The notes beneath the pieces were generated by a model, which had not been told where the DNA came from, did no database searches, and was given only the letters and a program-made list of their open reading frames with translations. Both the position numbers and the translations under genes were made by a program. Shown piece after piece: positions 1-12,156 of a DNA stretch of 64,000 nucleotides. The stretch comes from Puccinia triticina (Eukaryota > Basidiomycota > Pucciniomycetes > Pucciniales > Pucciniaceae): assembly GCF_026914185.1 (NCBI RefSeq), contig NC_070561.1:5084001-5148000 (forward strand), in the 5' to 3' direction. The first letter of the stretch is position 1. Each line of letters starts with the position of its first letter.

Positions 1-877
1 GTGTAAGTACAAACGAGATTGTGATCAACTAATTGGAAAGTTTTCAAGTCACCTGTTGATGTCCTCCAAACTATGACAAACGGTTTTAGGGAGTTAGCTA
101 GTCTTCCGAATGTGGATCACATAGCGGGTGGCACATACCTTCGATATCATTCAGATAAAGCATCTAAAGAATAAAAAGTGTTACCAATGGTTATCAGGGT
201 CCAGGCAAATAATTGTTTGAGTGTAAATAATCTTGACTAATTCATACCCCAAGCCTGTCATACTGGGTACCAGCCGAGGCTAATGACGTAAAATGAGAGA
301 ATGTTGTTTAGTTGAAATTTTGATTAGAGCCCAGGGAGAACTTCTCCGGTTCGTATGTTCATCATGAAAGCTACTTAACTTGTTTCCAAAGTGAAAATCA
401 CGGATGCCCAAGTACCAGGGTGTCCACACTGTTGGGGTGGTACATAACTTGCGGCTGCGGGCTTCCCATACGAATTGGAAAAGGTCTGGAGATAGCTGGC
501 CGTCAGAGGCCTGACCACGAGTAGAGGAAAAAGGAAACAGGTAGTAGCTAGTGAAAAAGTCTCACATGTTCGAGGATAACCACTTCGCAAGGTTTGCTTT
601 GAGGGACTGACGGGGGCTACGAAGGACCAGCCAAAAGGGCGGAAAAAAGTTCATCAATTCATGGTCAATTTCACGACGCGTTGAGGGTAAGATAGAAATT
701 CGAGTTGCGAAAGTTGCTCACTTCTCGGACCTCAAAGTTGCGCAAGGGATTTGGCCTATGGACTACTTGCCGAGCTTGTAGTTGTTTAGACAAAGAAGGA
801 TCAGTGATGCTGTAGGCAAGGGCCAAAGGATTTAGCAAGGCCCATATGGCGATGCAGGAAAGGGAAGTTCTGAACAT
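1..877 (-). CDS. Secreted peptide:N-glycanase A-like amidase, N-terminal part (gene runs off the left edge)
   Basis: The minus strand starts at an ATG at 877 with a hydrophobic signal peptide (MFRTSLSCIAIWALLNPLAL), followed by an NPLRNFEV stretch. A later exon (about 540-382) reads SYGKPAAASYVPPQQC and GTWASVIFTLE. Short exons then follow between GT...AG introns: TSAGTQYDRLG (about 271-241), MLYLNDIE (about 160-136) and VWRTSTG (about 75-59). The order SYGxP...YxPPxxC...QYDRLG...VWRTST is the N-terminal signature of the PNGase A family, which removes N-glycans from secreted glycopeptides. The remaining, larger part lies to the left of base 1. The junction between exon 1 (donor near 710) and exon 2 (acceptor near 543) is not resolved. 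It lies head-to-head with CFT1, about 1 kb apart. The family assignment is confident from motif order; the exact exon borders are less so. Confidence 0.72.
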
Positions 878-1897
878 TGTAACTAAGCTGGGAATGCTAT
901 GAAGGAATGGCAAGAAAAATTTACTAAAAATTGGGAATGAATCAGCGAAATATGGGGATGAGAAATGGGCTTGTCGTCGTGCCTTTTTGAAAATGGACAT
1001 GGAGTGAAGGGAATCAAGAACAGCCAGGAAGACAGCATGTATTAAGGTAGCGGAGAAGAGCCTTTAGGCGTAGGTATAGATACAGCCACGCGCTAGCGAT
1101 GCGTTGTGAAGTTGTAGCCGTTTAATTCGTGCCGGTGTGCTGATTCATCATGGGAGTACAGTCAAAAGGCGGCGCCCTGTACCCCCCTGTACCAGCTCGG
1201 CGGTAACGATTATTAAGGATTATTATCAATACAACATAACCGAACATGACACCAAGAGTCGGAAGACAGCGGCGTCCAGGCTCCTTATCATGCCAGTACA
1301 TACACGTGGATTGGAACTACCGTGTCTGCCCCTAATAGCAGCTGGCATTCTGGAATTGCGATCAGTGCCGAACGAAACAGCGCTTCAAAGCATTGTGGTA
1401 GTGTTGTTTTAAAACTTGGGAAAAAAAGAGCCTCTGAACCGATTTCCAGCGAGAACTTGAGAAGCAAGGCCGTTTTGTTTTAATCCTACAGAGGCCCTAC
1501 AGCTGAAAGTCCACAGTCTAAACTATTTTCACACCACTTTGCGCATAAAGACAGGGTAATTTTCGACCGAACAACATCTCTGAATGTGCTCCTAGTGAAA
1601 ATCATTCATCTTGCGGTGGTAATCAATCTGCGAACCTGGGCACTAAGGACCCGTAATTTGCTGGATATTCCAGTAAACTTCAGATATCAACCTCACATCA
1701 TTGGGTGCTATGACTTTTAGGTGGTTGGCCTCAACATCGCTGGTGAGTTGACAGAGGATTTGGAGCGCAATTTTAAGTTTGCGGAAGTATGTGTATGCTG
1801 GGTATGCCGGTATGCTTGTAGCGCGTGGAAATACATATGCGCTACTGTGACCCTAATCGATGCGGCATGCCTTCATACCTTCAAACCGACCAGCATA
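878..1897. other. Intergenic, shared upstream region of two divergent genes
   Basis: No supportable gene. ORFs here are short and have no recognisable motif. The region lies between the divergent starts of the PNGase A-like gene (877, minus) and CFT1 (1898, plus), so it should hold both promoters. I could not identify a convincing TATA element. Confidence 0.5.
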
Positions 1898-4800
1898 ATG
1901 AACGTGATCCATCGCCAGCACCTTCCGCCATCTGGGACTGAATATTCTTGCCAGGCCTCCTTGACACCATCCACCCTATCGCGCTATTCGGACGTCATCA
2001 CAGCATCTAAGACTCGGCCAAAGCCAATAACCAATTTGATCATTGCACGATCGACTCTCCTCCAGGTCTTTGAGCTTTGTCTGGTGGACGATGATGAGCC
2101 TGGAAAAAATCATTTGAGAAACCAAGTGGGAAAGCACAACAAGAAGAAGTATAAGCTGTTCCATGTGTGCGAGCACAGGTTGCATGGCAGAGTGACCGGC
2201 GTGCAACGGCTCACCACACTCGACACCCAGGAGGATGGCTTGGATCGACTGCTAGTGAGCTTCCAAGATGCCAAGGTGAGTAGTTCCTGAAGCTCTCATC
2301 CTCCAGAGGTGTATCTATCGATTCCTGGCGTGAGCATGCAGGCTGATCGACGACTTTCGGCCTGTTCGTGGTGGGCCAGATGACATTACTGGAGTGGTCT
2401 AATCCAGCCGCCGATTTGGTGCCCATCTCACTGCATACGTTCGAAAAGCTACCGCAGATCACTCAAGGGGACCTACCTAGGGACTTCCAAGCGCAACTAG
2501 AAGCAGACCCACTCTCGCGATGTGCCGTGCTCCTCATGCCTCAAGCCACCCTAGCCGTCTTACCGTTCTTTCAGGATCAGCTGGATCTCGATGGCCTTGG
2601 TCTCAGCGGTGGTCTCCACAGCGCCCTGGGATCGGAACAACAGCGGTTTCAGACATTCCCTTATGCCAGCTCATTCATACTCGACTTCAACCAACAAATC
2701 CTCAACCATCTCCCGTCTACGATCGAAAATCAACAGCGGCCAATCAAATCCGTCATCGCATTAAAATTTCTTCCTGGATTTAGTGAACCAACATTGGCGG
2801 TCTTGTATCAAACCCAGTACACTTGGTCCGCCAGACTCGAAAATGATACGAACACGGCAGCGCTAATCGTCCTCACCCTTGATTTGGGCTCGAACCATTT
2901 CCCAATCATCTCGCATACCAAAAACTTGCCCTACGACGCACATGGATTGATAGCATGTCCCAAGGAGCTCGCGGGAGTACTAGTGCTTTGTGCTGACATG
3001 GTATTACACGTCGACCAAAGCAGCAAGATCATCGGTGTTGCCGCTAATGGCTGGGTTAAACACACCTCTGAGCTTCCAATTCCGCGCCAAGAAACTGTCC
3101 AAGTCATCAGTCCAGTCACCACCACAGATAACTCCGAACGCCCAGAAGATCTTGAAGATGGGGAAGAACAAGACGATACTTCCTTACCGGAAGGACACGA
3201 AAAACTGTTGGTTCGACTCGAAAATTCTAAGATTGTATTCAGCAAGCCGGACCTAGCATTCGTGTTCTTGAGGAGCGGCCAAGTGTTTAGCCTCCGGTTC
3301 CAAAGAGATGGCCGGACGTTGACAAAGCTGATTTTCGAAAAATTCGATGTTCGATCAATCGTCCCGTCAACCGTAACCAAAATGACTGATGATTGTTTGT
3401 TTGTCGGGTCCATGTCCGGAGACTCTGTGCTCTATGGCATAGATGAGCTTTGCATGCAAAACTCGACCGATCGCCCTCCAAACGCGCCAATTCAATCCTC
3501 CCAAATAGTCAAGACACAAACGAACCTCGACGTAGATGAGGGTAGGAACTCCATCATCAGTTACTTAGACTTTAATCTATCATCAGTTACTTAGACTTCC
3601 ATGAACAGAAGCTGTGATGCCTACAGTTCCTAGAGGGCCCTCCAGATTCAACTCGAAATTCCGTTTTTGGCGCAAGCCCATTATTCTGACTCAGCGATGT
3701 TTTAATTCCGATGTCGATTAGATATCTACGGCGAACGCATCGAGTCTACCCATGTACAGCCGAACGAACATTCTGAACTTTACGATCCGCACTCGTCCAA
3801 CCGTGTCGATGACGGAAGGCCCGGAGGGCTTCAATCCCCCAAACCCTTCCTCCGTCTTTGCGACGTCATTCAGGCTCATGGCCCGATTCGCGACTTCACG
3901 ATGGCTTCAACCGGCGTTGAAAACGTAAGTGGCTTGACTTGCATGCCTAACCAGCACATGAAATATTTAACTCGATCTCGTTTGTCACGAAAACACCACA
4001 TTCCTAGATGCCACTCGAGCTGCTCGCATGTACAGGCACCGGTGATTTGGGAGGACTGACAGTTTTTCATGTAGGTTTATTTGTGTCCAAGTGAATGACT
4101 TTTTCCCCTAATGTTGTTCATTCTTTTGCACTTTCAGAGAGAAATGCCATTACGGAAGAAGCGCAAATTAAGCTTCGAGCGCCCGACTTCCAAAATCAGT
4201 GCACTATTCTTCACCTCACTTTCAGTCGTGAACAGTAGGATGTCGGAAGAAAGAAAGCTGATTTGGATTGCGCGGTCGGGCCCTCGGACTGAGGTGCGTC
4301 TACACATTGTTGTTTTGGGTATTCCATCAACAGAAGAAAAACGGGAGACGAATACAGATCAAACATTAATCACTTCTCATTCGTCTTTGGGCTTTGATAT
4401 AGATAGCAACATATGAAAAGTCTGACAAGCTTTCTCTTATCATGACGTTACCTGAAAAAACGCTGGCTGTCTCGACATTCTTCGGGAAACAATTTGTTGT
4501 CCACGTTACAAATGCTCACATCAAGCTACTTACAAACAGTGAGATCTGCCTCGATCCACTGCATCCATATGAAGGCAACTAATAGCGAACCAAATATTAT
4601 AGGTCTGGACGAAGTGCAAGTCATCCAACCCGAACCAGCAGTCCAAATTGCACGTGCCACCATTATGGAAGATTACGTGATGTTGGAAACCTGCTGTGGC
4701 CTGAAGCTGATATACCAAGGGAATCATGAATCCAAAACTCTAAGCAAGCTACCTTCCCCACCAGATGTGAGTCGAGCGCAACCCCCAGTCGGCCTCACTA

Positions 4801-7800
4801 TATATTTGTATGGTAAAATCATCATACCTTTAATCATTTCCATTTTTTTTCGTCATTATTGCCACAGAGTCATGAAGTCCACACCGCAAGCCTTTTGAAA
4901 GCCAGTCTGCCCATCTACAGTCTCAAACATTCAACAAATCGTCAATCTTTCTCAAAGAAAACAACTGTGAATGAAGAACATGATCTGTATAATAACCCCC
5001 CTCAAGACTCCAACGGTGACGTAGAAATGCAAGACAAAAGCTCGGCCGTAGAGATCAACTCATCGACCCTCGAGGACTCCCCTGAGACGTGTTGGCTGCT
5101 GACGACGACAAAAAATGGAAGCTTCCATGTGCGAAAAACTGTCTAAATTTGAGTCTTGTCGGGCTTGGATGACTTATCTGATGTTTGTCCCGAACTATCA
5201 ACAAAAAGATTCGACATCTTCCAACGCTTGCGATTGTGTTCACAGCACCTAGACTTGATACCTTACCTGAAACAATAGCTGATGAGGATAAACTCGAGGA
5301 CGACACTCAGCCGGTTGAACTTTTCGGCTCGGTTGAAGAAGCTGCGCCGCTAGAGCCCATTGATCGCATCTTCGGCTTTCTCACCGGCGCGACCGCTTCC
5401 CGTCCCCATCTTGCAGTAAGAACCACGCGAACATGCTTCCTGACTTGGTGCTAGCTGACTTCTTCTATTTTGCTGCTGCGATCCATCTCGGTTCACGTTG
5501 TTCAGGTGATGCTAAATAACGGAGCATTTGCAGTCTATGAGGTTCTAAGCTCGTACACGATTCCCATGCGACTAACCGAAAAGAACGGGCACCCTGCAAT
5601 CTTGCTGAAAAAAGTGATCGCCCGTCAATTTGAAGCTTTGGAAAACTCGGACGAATTGCCCTCTGGAACGGAAGACCATAAGATGGACCAAACCAACATC
5701 AACGACCAACAATCAAGTCCGCCGTCCCGGAGCTTCACAGCACTGAAGATGGATGGAAAATTCCAAGGGGTTTATTTAGCAGGTCAACCGCCGGTCTGGT
5801 TGTTATCGACAGACCATGGACCTTGCAGAATCTATGATTCTCCGGATGACAAGACCATTCACGCTATTGCGCAACTACCTGAAGGTTTCCTGATGTCTCT
5901 TACCGAGTCATCGTCTCAGAGCGAGAGCCAGACTCAGGAATGTGAACCATCACTCTGGGAAACATTCATATCCGAATATGTCTGTTTTGACCGAGAAGTC
6001 TCATCCACACTCGTCAAGAGCGGCCGACCGTTCAACAAAGTCTTTTATGATTCATCCTCCGACACGGTCGTTGGGGCTTCATATCTAGAGACCGCTTTCG
6101 CCAATTTTGACGAGGAGGGGAATCTGATGTGGCAGCCTGATGGTATGTAGCTGGATCATTCCTTCAAATAAAAACATCTGAGCTGAGGCATTGCTCAACT
6201 CCATTTTAGACGATTCCTTGATTCGCGCCACCACTTTCAGGAGTTCTTTGGAGTTGATACTTCCTGGCAAATGGGTTACTATTGATGGGTATGATCTTGA
6301 CTGCACTTGACATTGTGTTATCAATTGCTGGGCTTTGGTTTTCTACAGTGTCCTGACTTTCTCCTCGGCTTTTCCGAAACAGATATGAATTTCAGCAAAA
6401 TGAATGGGTGACGTCCATGACCAATCTTGAGTTGGACTCTCGGAGTACGATTTCTGGGAGGCGACAGTTCGTTGGGGTGGGAACTACTTGCAACCGGGCC
6501 GAAGATCTGGCCGCCCGCGGGGGAGTGAGTGCCTCATCCCTCATATGTCATGCAATTATCAGCCCCTGACGAATCGGAATGGATCGAGATGTCAGATTTA
6601 CGTGTTCGAAATCATCCAAGTCAATCCAAGTGAGAGGCATCGCGAATACAACCGGTCCTTAAGATTGCGGTATTACGAAGAGACCAAGGCCTGCGTGACG
6701 GCTGTAGATGCAATCAATGGATACTTTCTCCACACCATGGGCCAAAAAGTAATTGATTTTTCCTTCTCAAGCTCATTGCCTTGAGGGATGTGTGCTGAGG
6801 ATTGATTTTTTTCCGGTTAGCTGTATGCTAAATGCTTCGAGCAGGACGAAAGGCTTTTGGCTGTGGGTTTTCTCGACATTAAGCCCTATGCAACGTGCCT
6901 GAGGATCTTCAAGAATTTCATTCTGCTGGGAGACGCGGTGAAAGGAATAACCTTGGTTGCTTTCCAGGTGAGTCCGAGGTGCTCAATTGATCGCTATCCT
7001 TTTCTTTATGAATATTGAATGCTGACATGCTACGTTACAACATTGAATTTGATAGGAAGAGCCATACAAACTGATCGAACTGGGTCACACTTATGTGGAT
7101 CTCAAATGTTCAACCGTTGATTTCTTGGTGATCGATGCCAAATTAGCAATCGTTGCCACTGATCTCAACGGTGTCATTCGTATCTTTGAATACAACCCAA
7201 CCAGTGGGTAGATTTCTTTTATGGTTGACTCAGGTTAACAATTTAATAACCTCGGCGTCCTTTTTTTTCTTTTACAGACATTGAGTCTCAGGCTGGACAA
7301 AAGCTCCTTTGTCGGACCGAGTTTAATACTTCGAGTGAGATGTCATGTTCGATGCAATTCGGGAAAAGACTTTCCCCAAAAGACGAAGCAAAAGTAATGG
7401 GCACATTTTTTGGTAGGTCCCTCTCCTCGCCCTCATTGTTTTCCTTTTTTATGTTCCTCCATGCGGAGTTGAATTCACGGTCTGATTTTGATCATGGTTT
7501 TATCCTGTTACCTTCCACATTAATTTTTGCGTCACATTGTCAGCGAGTTTGGACGGTTCAATCAGCTCTATAGTGCCAGCCAAAGACGCCGTCTATAAAC
7601 GTCTCCAACTAGTCCAAACTCGGCTTACAAGACACGTCCAACATTTTGCGGGTTTGAATCCTAAGGGACACAGGTGTGCTGCCGTTTCTCTTCTCTCTCT
7701 CTTTCTCAAGCTTTTCCCACGCTTGGCTGTAGCTAATCACCCCTCACTCATATCCTGCAATCTTGTAGAACTGTAAGAAACGACATGGTTTCGAGGGCGA

Positions 7801-7943
7801 TCAATAGAGGAATCTTGGATGGTGAACTGCTGATGAAATTCGAATTATTATCAATCACTCAACAGAAGGAAATTGCTAGTCTTGCAGGCTCCGATAGAGA
7901 AACAGTCTTAGTGAACCTTCTCAATTTACGGGGTTTATGGTAG
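1898..7943 (+). CDS. CFT1: CFT1/CPSF160, large subunit of the cleavage and polyadenylation specificity factor
   Basis: Nuclear RNA-binding scaffold of the pre-mRNA 3'-end processing complex, which with WDR33/Pfs2 and CPSF30/Yth1 recognises the poly(A) signal. I read 18 exons: 1898-2275, 2380-3541, 3722-3924, 4008-4070, 4138-4293, 4421-4538, 4603-4766, 4868-5128, 5209-5415, 5506-6142, 6210-6288, 6383-6524, 6596-6748, 6821-6967, 7056-7203, 7278-7412, 7544-7673, 7769-7943. All phases agree and give about 1485 residues, close to the 1443 of human CPSF1. Family landmarks include LLVSFQDAK across exons 1/2, SRCAVLLMP, FLPGFSEPTLAVLYQTQYTW, PHLAV, the WLLSTDHGP block, IYVFEIIQV, SLDGSIS and the C-terminal FAGLNPKGHR...NRGILDGELL. 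Homology covers the MMS1_N and CPSF_A beta-propeller regions. The start was chosen because MNVIHRQHLPP matches the family N-terminus. Exon 5 (4138-4293) and the 5129-5208 intron rest on frame and splice consensus, not clear homology. Confidence 0.93.
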
Positions 7944-8545
7944 CTTCTCTGCTCTGGCACTGCTGTTTGATTTTTCTTAGATCGTAGTGACCTGGGGTAT
8001 TCCTCTCCATCTGTCTCTATGTTATTGTATGTCGGAAACGATTTTCTTGTTCGGTTCTGTTCGGGAGCAATGTCTGCTTCGAACTTTGCTCCTTGTAATG
8101 ATGATGTAGCTCCTGATGCACCTGCCCGGTTTGAAAGCTTCACCTGCATCAGCATTAAGATCAGCTGTTTTTGGACGACGTTCCTCCAGTCGCTTCTCCA
8201 CCATCTTTCCCGTCCAAATTTTAGGACAGCCTATGTTTGAGTGCTTGCCTTTACCTCAGATGCAGATGGGCAAGTTGATGTCGAATGGCGGGAACGATCC
8301 AGCTAACCCCATGCGCAATCCAGACGCGATTTTTCTGTTCTTTTTGGGGAACATCAGGGAACATAATCCTATTGACGGATAATTGGGCCCCGGGGACCGA
8401 CGGGGCTGTCTTGGATTCGGATACGGTTCTTGGAGTTTTTCTATATTTTTTCGGATAGAAGGTGAAGGTTCATGCGTCGTCGGCCCACATCAAGTCCAAC
8501 AGCCAATAGTAGAACGCTCGAACGTCAACACAGTCAACTTCCACA
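7944..8545. other. Intergenic between CFT1 and the next plus-strand gene
   Basis: Contains the CFT1 3' region and the upstream region of the small gene at 8546. No ORF with a recognisable motif and no clear repeat. Confidence 0.45.
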
Positions 8546-8916
8546 ATGGAAGACAACCCATACTTGAATCCGACCGGTCATCAACCAGAGCAATCCACTT
8601 TAAGCCACCAACCACCATCTTCTCGCCAAAGAACTTGGAATAACAACAACCAGCAAGGACAACACCATCAACCGTATCGATCCCAGAAGGTCTGTTTCAT
8701 TCGGCCGAGATCATCGCATGCCATAATAAACCAATGAATGAAGCACTGACAAATATGTTCCTAACTAATCAGAAACCTCGGGTACATAACCCGGCTAACT
8801 CACACTCGCCAAGACACAATGCCCATCACCCTCAACAACAGAATAGAGGAGCAAATGAGTCTTGGTTCAAAAATTCAATGCTCCAAGATCCTTGGCTGCC
8901 GCTTTATAATTCATAG
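8546..8916 (+). CDS. Small Q/N/H/P-rich protein, two exons, unknown function
   Basis: ATG at 8546 opens a 144-nt exon (8546-8689) ending at GTCTGT. A second 144-nt exon (8773-8916) begins after ...ACTAATCAG and ends in TAG. The joined frame gives 95 residues: a low-complexity N-terminus rich in Gln, Asn, His and Pro, and a more structured-looking C-terminus with SWFKNSMLQDPWLPL. The W-F-x-N-S-x-L-x-D-P-W arrangement looks like a short conserved C-terminal motif, but I cannot name the family. No signal peptide or membrane segment. It is a plausible gene because both exon ends carry splice consensus and the lengths keep frame, but composition alone could also produce this. Confidence 0.45.
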
Positions 8917-10498
8917 CGCACTGTGTTGGTGTTTCGCGTCACAATTTCATTAGCCTGTTGTTACAGCAAGCAGTTGCATTGGCGAGAAGTCCTCCAATTA
9001 CTGGTCTTCAGCTTCCTCGTAAAAACATGTCCCAAGAACCTCGACAAATGCCAAGCCTACCGAAGCTCATTGCCGCTAGGCTTGCAAGTAACGCAATATA
9101 TGTGCTTTGCGTGATGGCCTTGACTTAGGACCGCATTCCCGATACCAACTTAACACAAGTTTCCTTGTGGATGGCGCGCAGGCCGCCCGACACGGGTCCG
9201 GGGCCGAGCTTGGCGGCTTGGCACGAGCTCACAGTCCCTAGTTCCTTTTCTTGGTGCAAGTTGGTGCTGATGAGTGGATTCGACATTGAGCTCTACAAAT
9301 ACCCCGTAAAATGCACGCAACGATGTTCTAACAAAAATCTCAAGATGCAATCGATGTCTACATATTTACAGTCATGTAACACCCTTTCGCTGATTATGAG
9401 CAGAAATGAACGCATTGCCGATTGCGCTCGATGAAAAAGTCAAGAGTTCACACCAGTGCGACGTTGGGTCAAGATGATATCACATTCACCGATGGTGCCT
9501 TGATCTGTGGGCCTGCTGTCAAGCAGCAGGAAAGCCTGGTTGCCGCCAGTAACCCAAAATTGTACCCAGGATGTGGTGCAATCTGGTGCAATAAGATTTG
9601 CTCTCCCCTGCATTGAAGGCTAAGCACGGCATATTGCCGATCAAGATATTTTACATGTTGCGCCCTCAGAACGGGGATAAAATCTTGACAATAAACACGG
9701 CCCACGGGTATATCCAGGGAGATTTGGAGGCAGCAGTGCTTCCACTTCCACTTCCACTTCCACTTTCTTCCTCCTTGCTTCTGCTCTGCGCAGTTTGAAT
9801 TTTCAAGAAGTGAGTCTGACAAGTGTGTCACCAATTTTTTGCTTAAACACGGCGTACAATGCTCCCGCAAGGAAACGGCGCCATAAAGTTGCAGCTTCAA
9901 GATGCTTCAACTGGCCGCCTCAGCCGTTTTGGACTGTCGATGTTCAGCCTGTCTATCTTGGGTCGACATGCGAGTAAACAGCCCGGCGGCGCAAATATCG
10001 TCGCCCCAGCTAATCCACCTCATCAATCAAAGCTATAGCCACGCACAGGCCCCTCTGACGCTCAAGAAGCTGACGAGCGGGAGGCTACCCATAGGGCACC
10101 TGCGATTTTGGACTAGCGAGTCATATGTTGCAATGTGTGTCACTAAACCAGTCTAAAGCAGGCCAAGTCCAACCATTGACCTCCCTGGATTTACCCTTGA
10201 TCTGGCCCATGCGTAATGTGATATATTTATTCAATCCGCTTTCATCTCAGAAGCTTATCAGCGGACGCACTTTGGGCAACTCTCACTGATAAATCAATTT
10301 CCCAAGCAACCTCCCCTGATTCCTCTACATCATTATACATTATACATGCTTAACACGGGACGCAGTGTTTCTCTCTCCTCATAGTCCGGCTCGGCTCTCC
10401 TTCCCCCTGCCTTTCCAGCTTTCCGCCGATTACGGATTCTCGCAAAGTAAATTCCAACCCTTAGTTCATTCTTTATTACCCCCTCATATCAAGTCTCG
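8917..10498. other. Intergenic, with a short microsatellite
   Basis: No supportable gene in about 1.6 kb. A (CTTCCA)n-like run of about five units lies near 9737-9765. A TATATTTATT stretch near 10220 and CT-rich tracts just upstream of 10499 are compatible with the promoter and leader of the chitin deacetylase gene. Confidence 0.5.
9737..9770 (+). repeat. Hexanucleotide microsatellite (CTTCCA)n
   Basis: About five consecutive CTTCCA units followed by a CTTTCTTCC tail, in noncoding DNA. Confidence 0.8.
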
Positions 10499-12156
10499 AT
10501 GGTTCTATCCGACTCCAAAGCCGCCGCTATGGCATTCAACCGCCGGATCACATCGAAGTTGATTCTTGTCACTCTTTGCAGCTCCTTGGTCACTGGCGCA
10601 GCCGCCTACGAATCCCATGATTTCTGGGGCCGTCAAGCCCCTCCCGCACCTGTTGCACCTGCTCAGCCTACTGCTTTACCGGTGCCAACTCCCGTCACTC
10701 CTGCAGCCGGGGATCTTCAAACGTTGAACTATCCTCCAATTATGAAATCCATGGCCCCTTCAACCATGACTGCTCTACCCGCCACATACACTGCTGGAAC
10801 CGTTTCGCCTATTCGTGGAGCTCCTCCGCTCCCTTCGACCAATTTGAATGTCGCGTTATATCCTGCCCTGGATCGCCTTCCTCCGCTTGATTCTCCATTA
10901 GTCAAAGAATGGATGAGCAAAATTGATTGGAGTAAGGCTCCAACGAGCTCTCCTACCGGCTTGGGCGGATGTCTGAACGCCACAAATGCGGATGCCGTAT
11001 CTAAATCCGGGAAAGACGACAACTGCTGGTGGACCTGTGGTGGCTGCACACGACCAACAGATATCGTCTCTTGTCCCGACAAGGCGACTTGGGGTGCCAG
11101 TTTTGACGATGGGCCCTCACCCGATACGCCGACTTTGTTGAACTACCTGGACCAACAAAAGCTGAAGACCACGTTTTTTGTTGTTGGATCAAGAGTTCTC
11201 AGCCGGCCCGCAATGCTGCAATACGAGTATCAGACAGGACATCAAATATCGTAAGTCGTCGCGGCTTTTTTCTTGCGAGATCTGCCTTGCTAATCAATTC
11301 TTGTTTTGCTAGCGTTCATACCTGGTCCCATCCTTACCTTACAACCCTCACCAATGCCGAGATTGTTGCGGAGCTGGGTTGGTCAAAGAAAGTGATCAAA
11401 GATGTATTGGGCGTCACACCGAACACGATGCGTCCTCCCTATGGTGGTCAGTAGGCTGATTCACTTGAACAATTCTTGAAGCCGCACTAATCTGCGTTAT
11501 GAACAGATATCGATGACCGTGTTCGTTTCATTGCGATGTCAATGGGATTAACTCCTATCATCTGGACAACTGCACCTTCTGGGCAAACTTTTGATACCCA
11601 GGGTGAGTCCTCTCGTGATCCACAGAATTTGAACGACACATGGCTGACATCGCTTTCGATCACGACTTAGATTGGAAAATCTCGACTGGAATTGTCACTC
11701 CCGCTCAGGTCTTGAAGAATTTCCAGTCTATCATTGCCGGGGCTCCTGACCTTCCAACAGGGTTCATTGGTGAGTCTGCCTTTGTTCGTCCGCAGCATAT
11801 TCATAAATACTAAACCATTATTATATCCAGTTTTGGCACACGACCTTTACCCTCAAAGTGTTGCGCTCGCCGTGGAGTTTGTTTTACCGGCCGCCATCGC
11901 CGCTGGAAACTTGACCATAGAACCTATCATCACATGCCTGGGCAAGCCTCTCTCCGAAGGCTACATTGAAACTGCCAACGGTGGCAACGCTTCATTCCCA
12001 TCATCCAGGCGCGAAACCTCTCAAACTTCGGTCAGCGCCGCCTCAAAGGCATCTGACGGAGCTAAACCTTCGATTTCTTCAAGCTCTCGTTCAAGCACAT
12101 TTGGCCCAGCTTTTATTATTTCTGCCGTGGGATTAGCTATGCTCACTGTGTACTAA
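10499..12156 (+). CDS. Chitin deacetylase-like polysaccharide deacetylase, secreted and probably GPI-anchored
   Basis: Converts chitin to chitosan at the cell wall (carbohydrate esterase family 4). In rusts this is linked to masking of invading hyphae; that role is inference here. Five exons: 10499-11250, 11313-11446, 11507-11602, 11671-11769, 11831-12156, giving 468 residues. A signal peptide (residues 10-40) is followed by a Pro/Ala/Thr-rich stretch. The catalytic NodB domain shows motif 1 TWGASFDDGPS with the catalytic and metal Asp pair, motif 2 VHTWSHPYL with both metal His residues, motif 3 MRPPYGDIDDR, a WTTAP segment and motif 5 IVLAHDL. The C-terminus is Ser-rich and ends in a hydrophobic tail (FGPAFIISAVGLAMLTVY), typical of a GPI-attachment signal. 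An in-frame ATG at 10529 is an equally good start and gives the signal peptide directly. All catalytic motifs are intact. Confidence 0.92.

Noticed and set aside
1137..1412. 91-codon ORF upstream of CFT1
   Set aside because: No motif, poor start context, and it lies in the divergent promoter region.
5129..5208. Frameshift or gene breakage in CFT1
   Set aside because: A GT...AG intron of 80 nt fits, phases agree on both sides, and all 18 exons close in frame.
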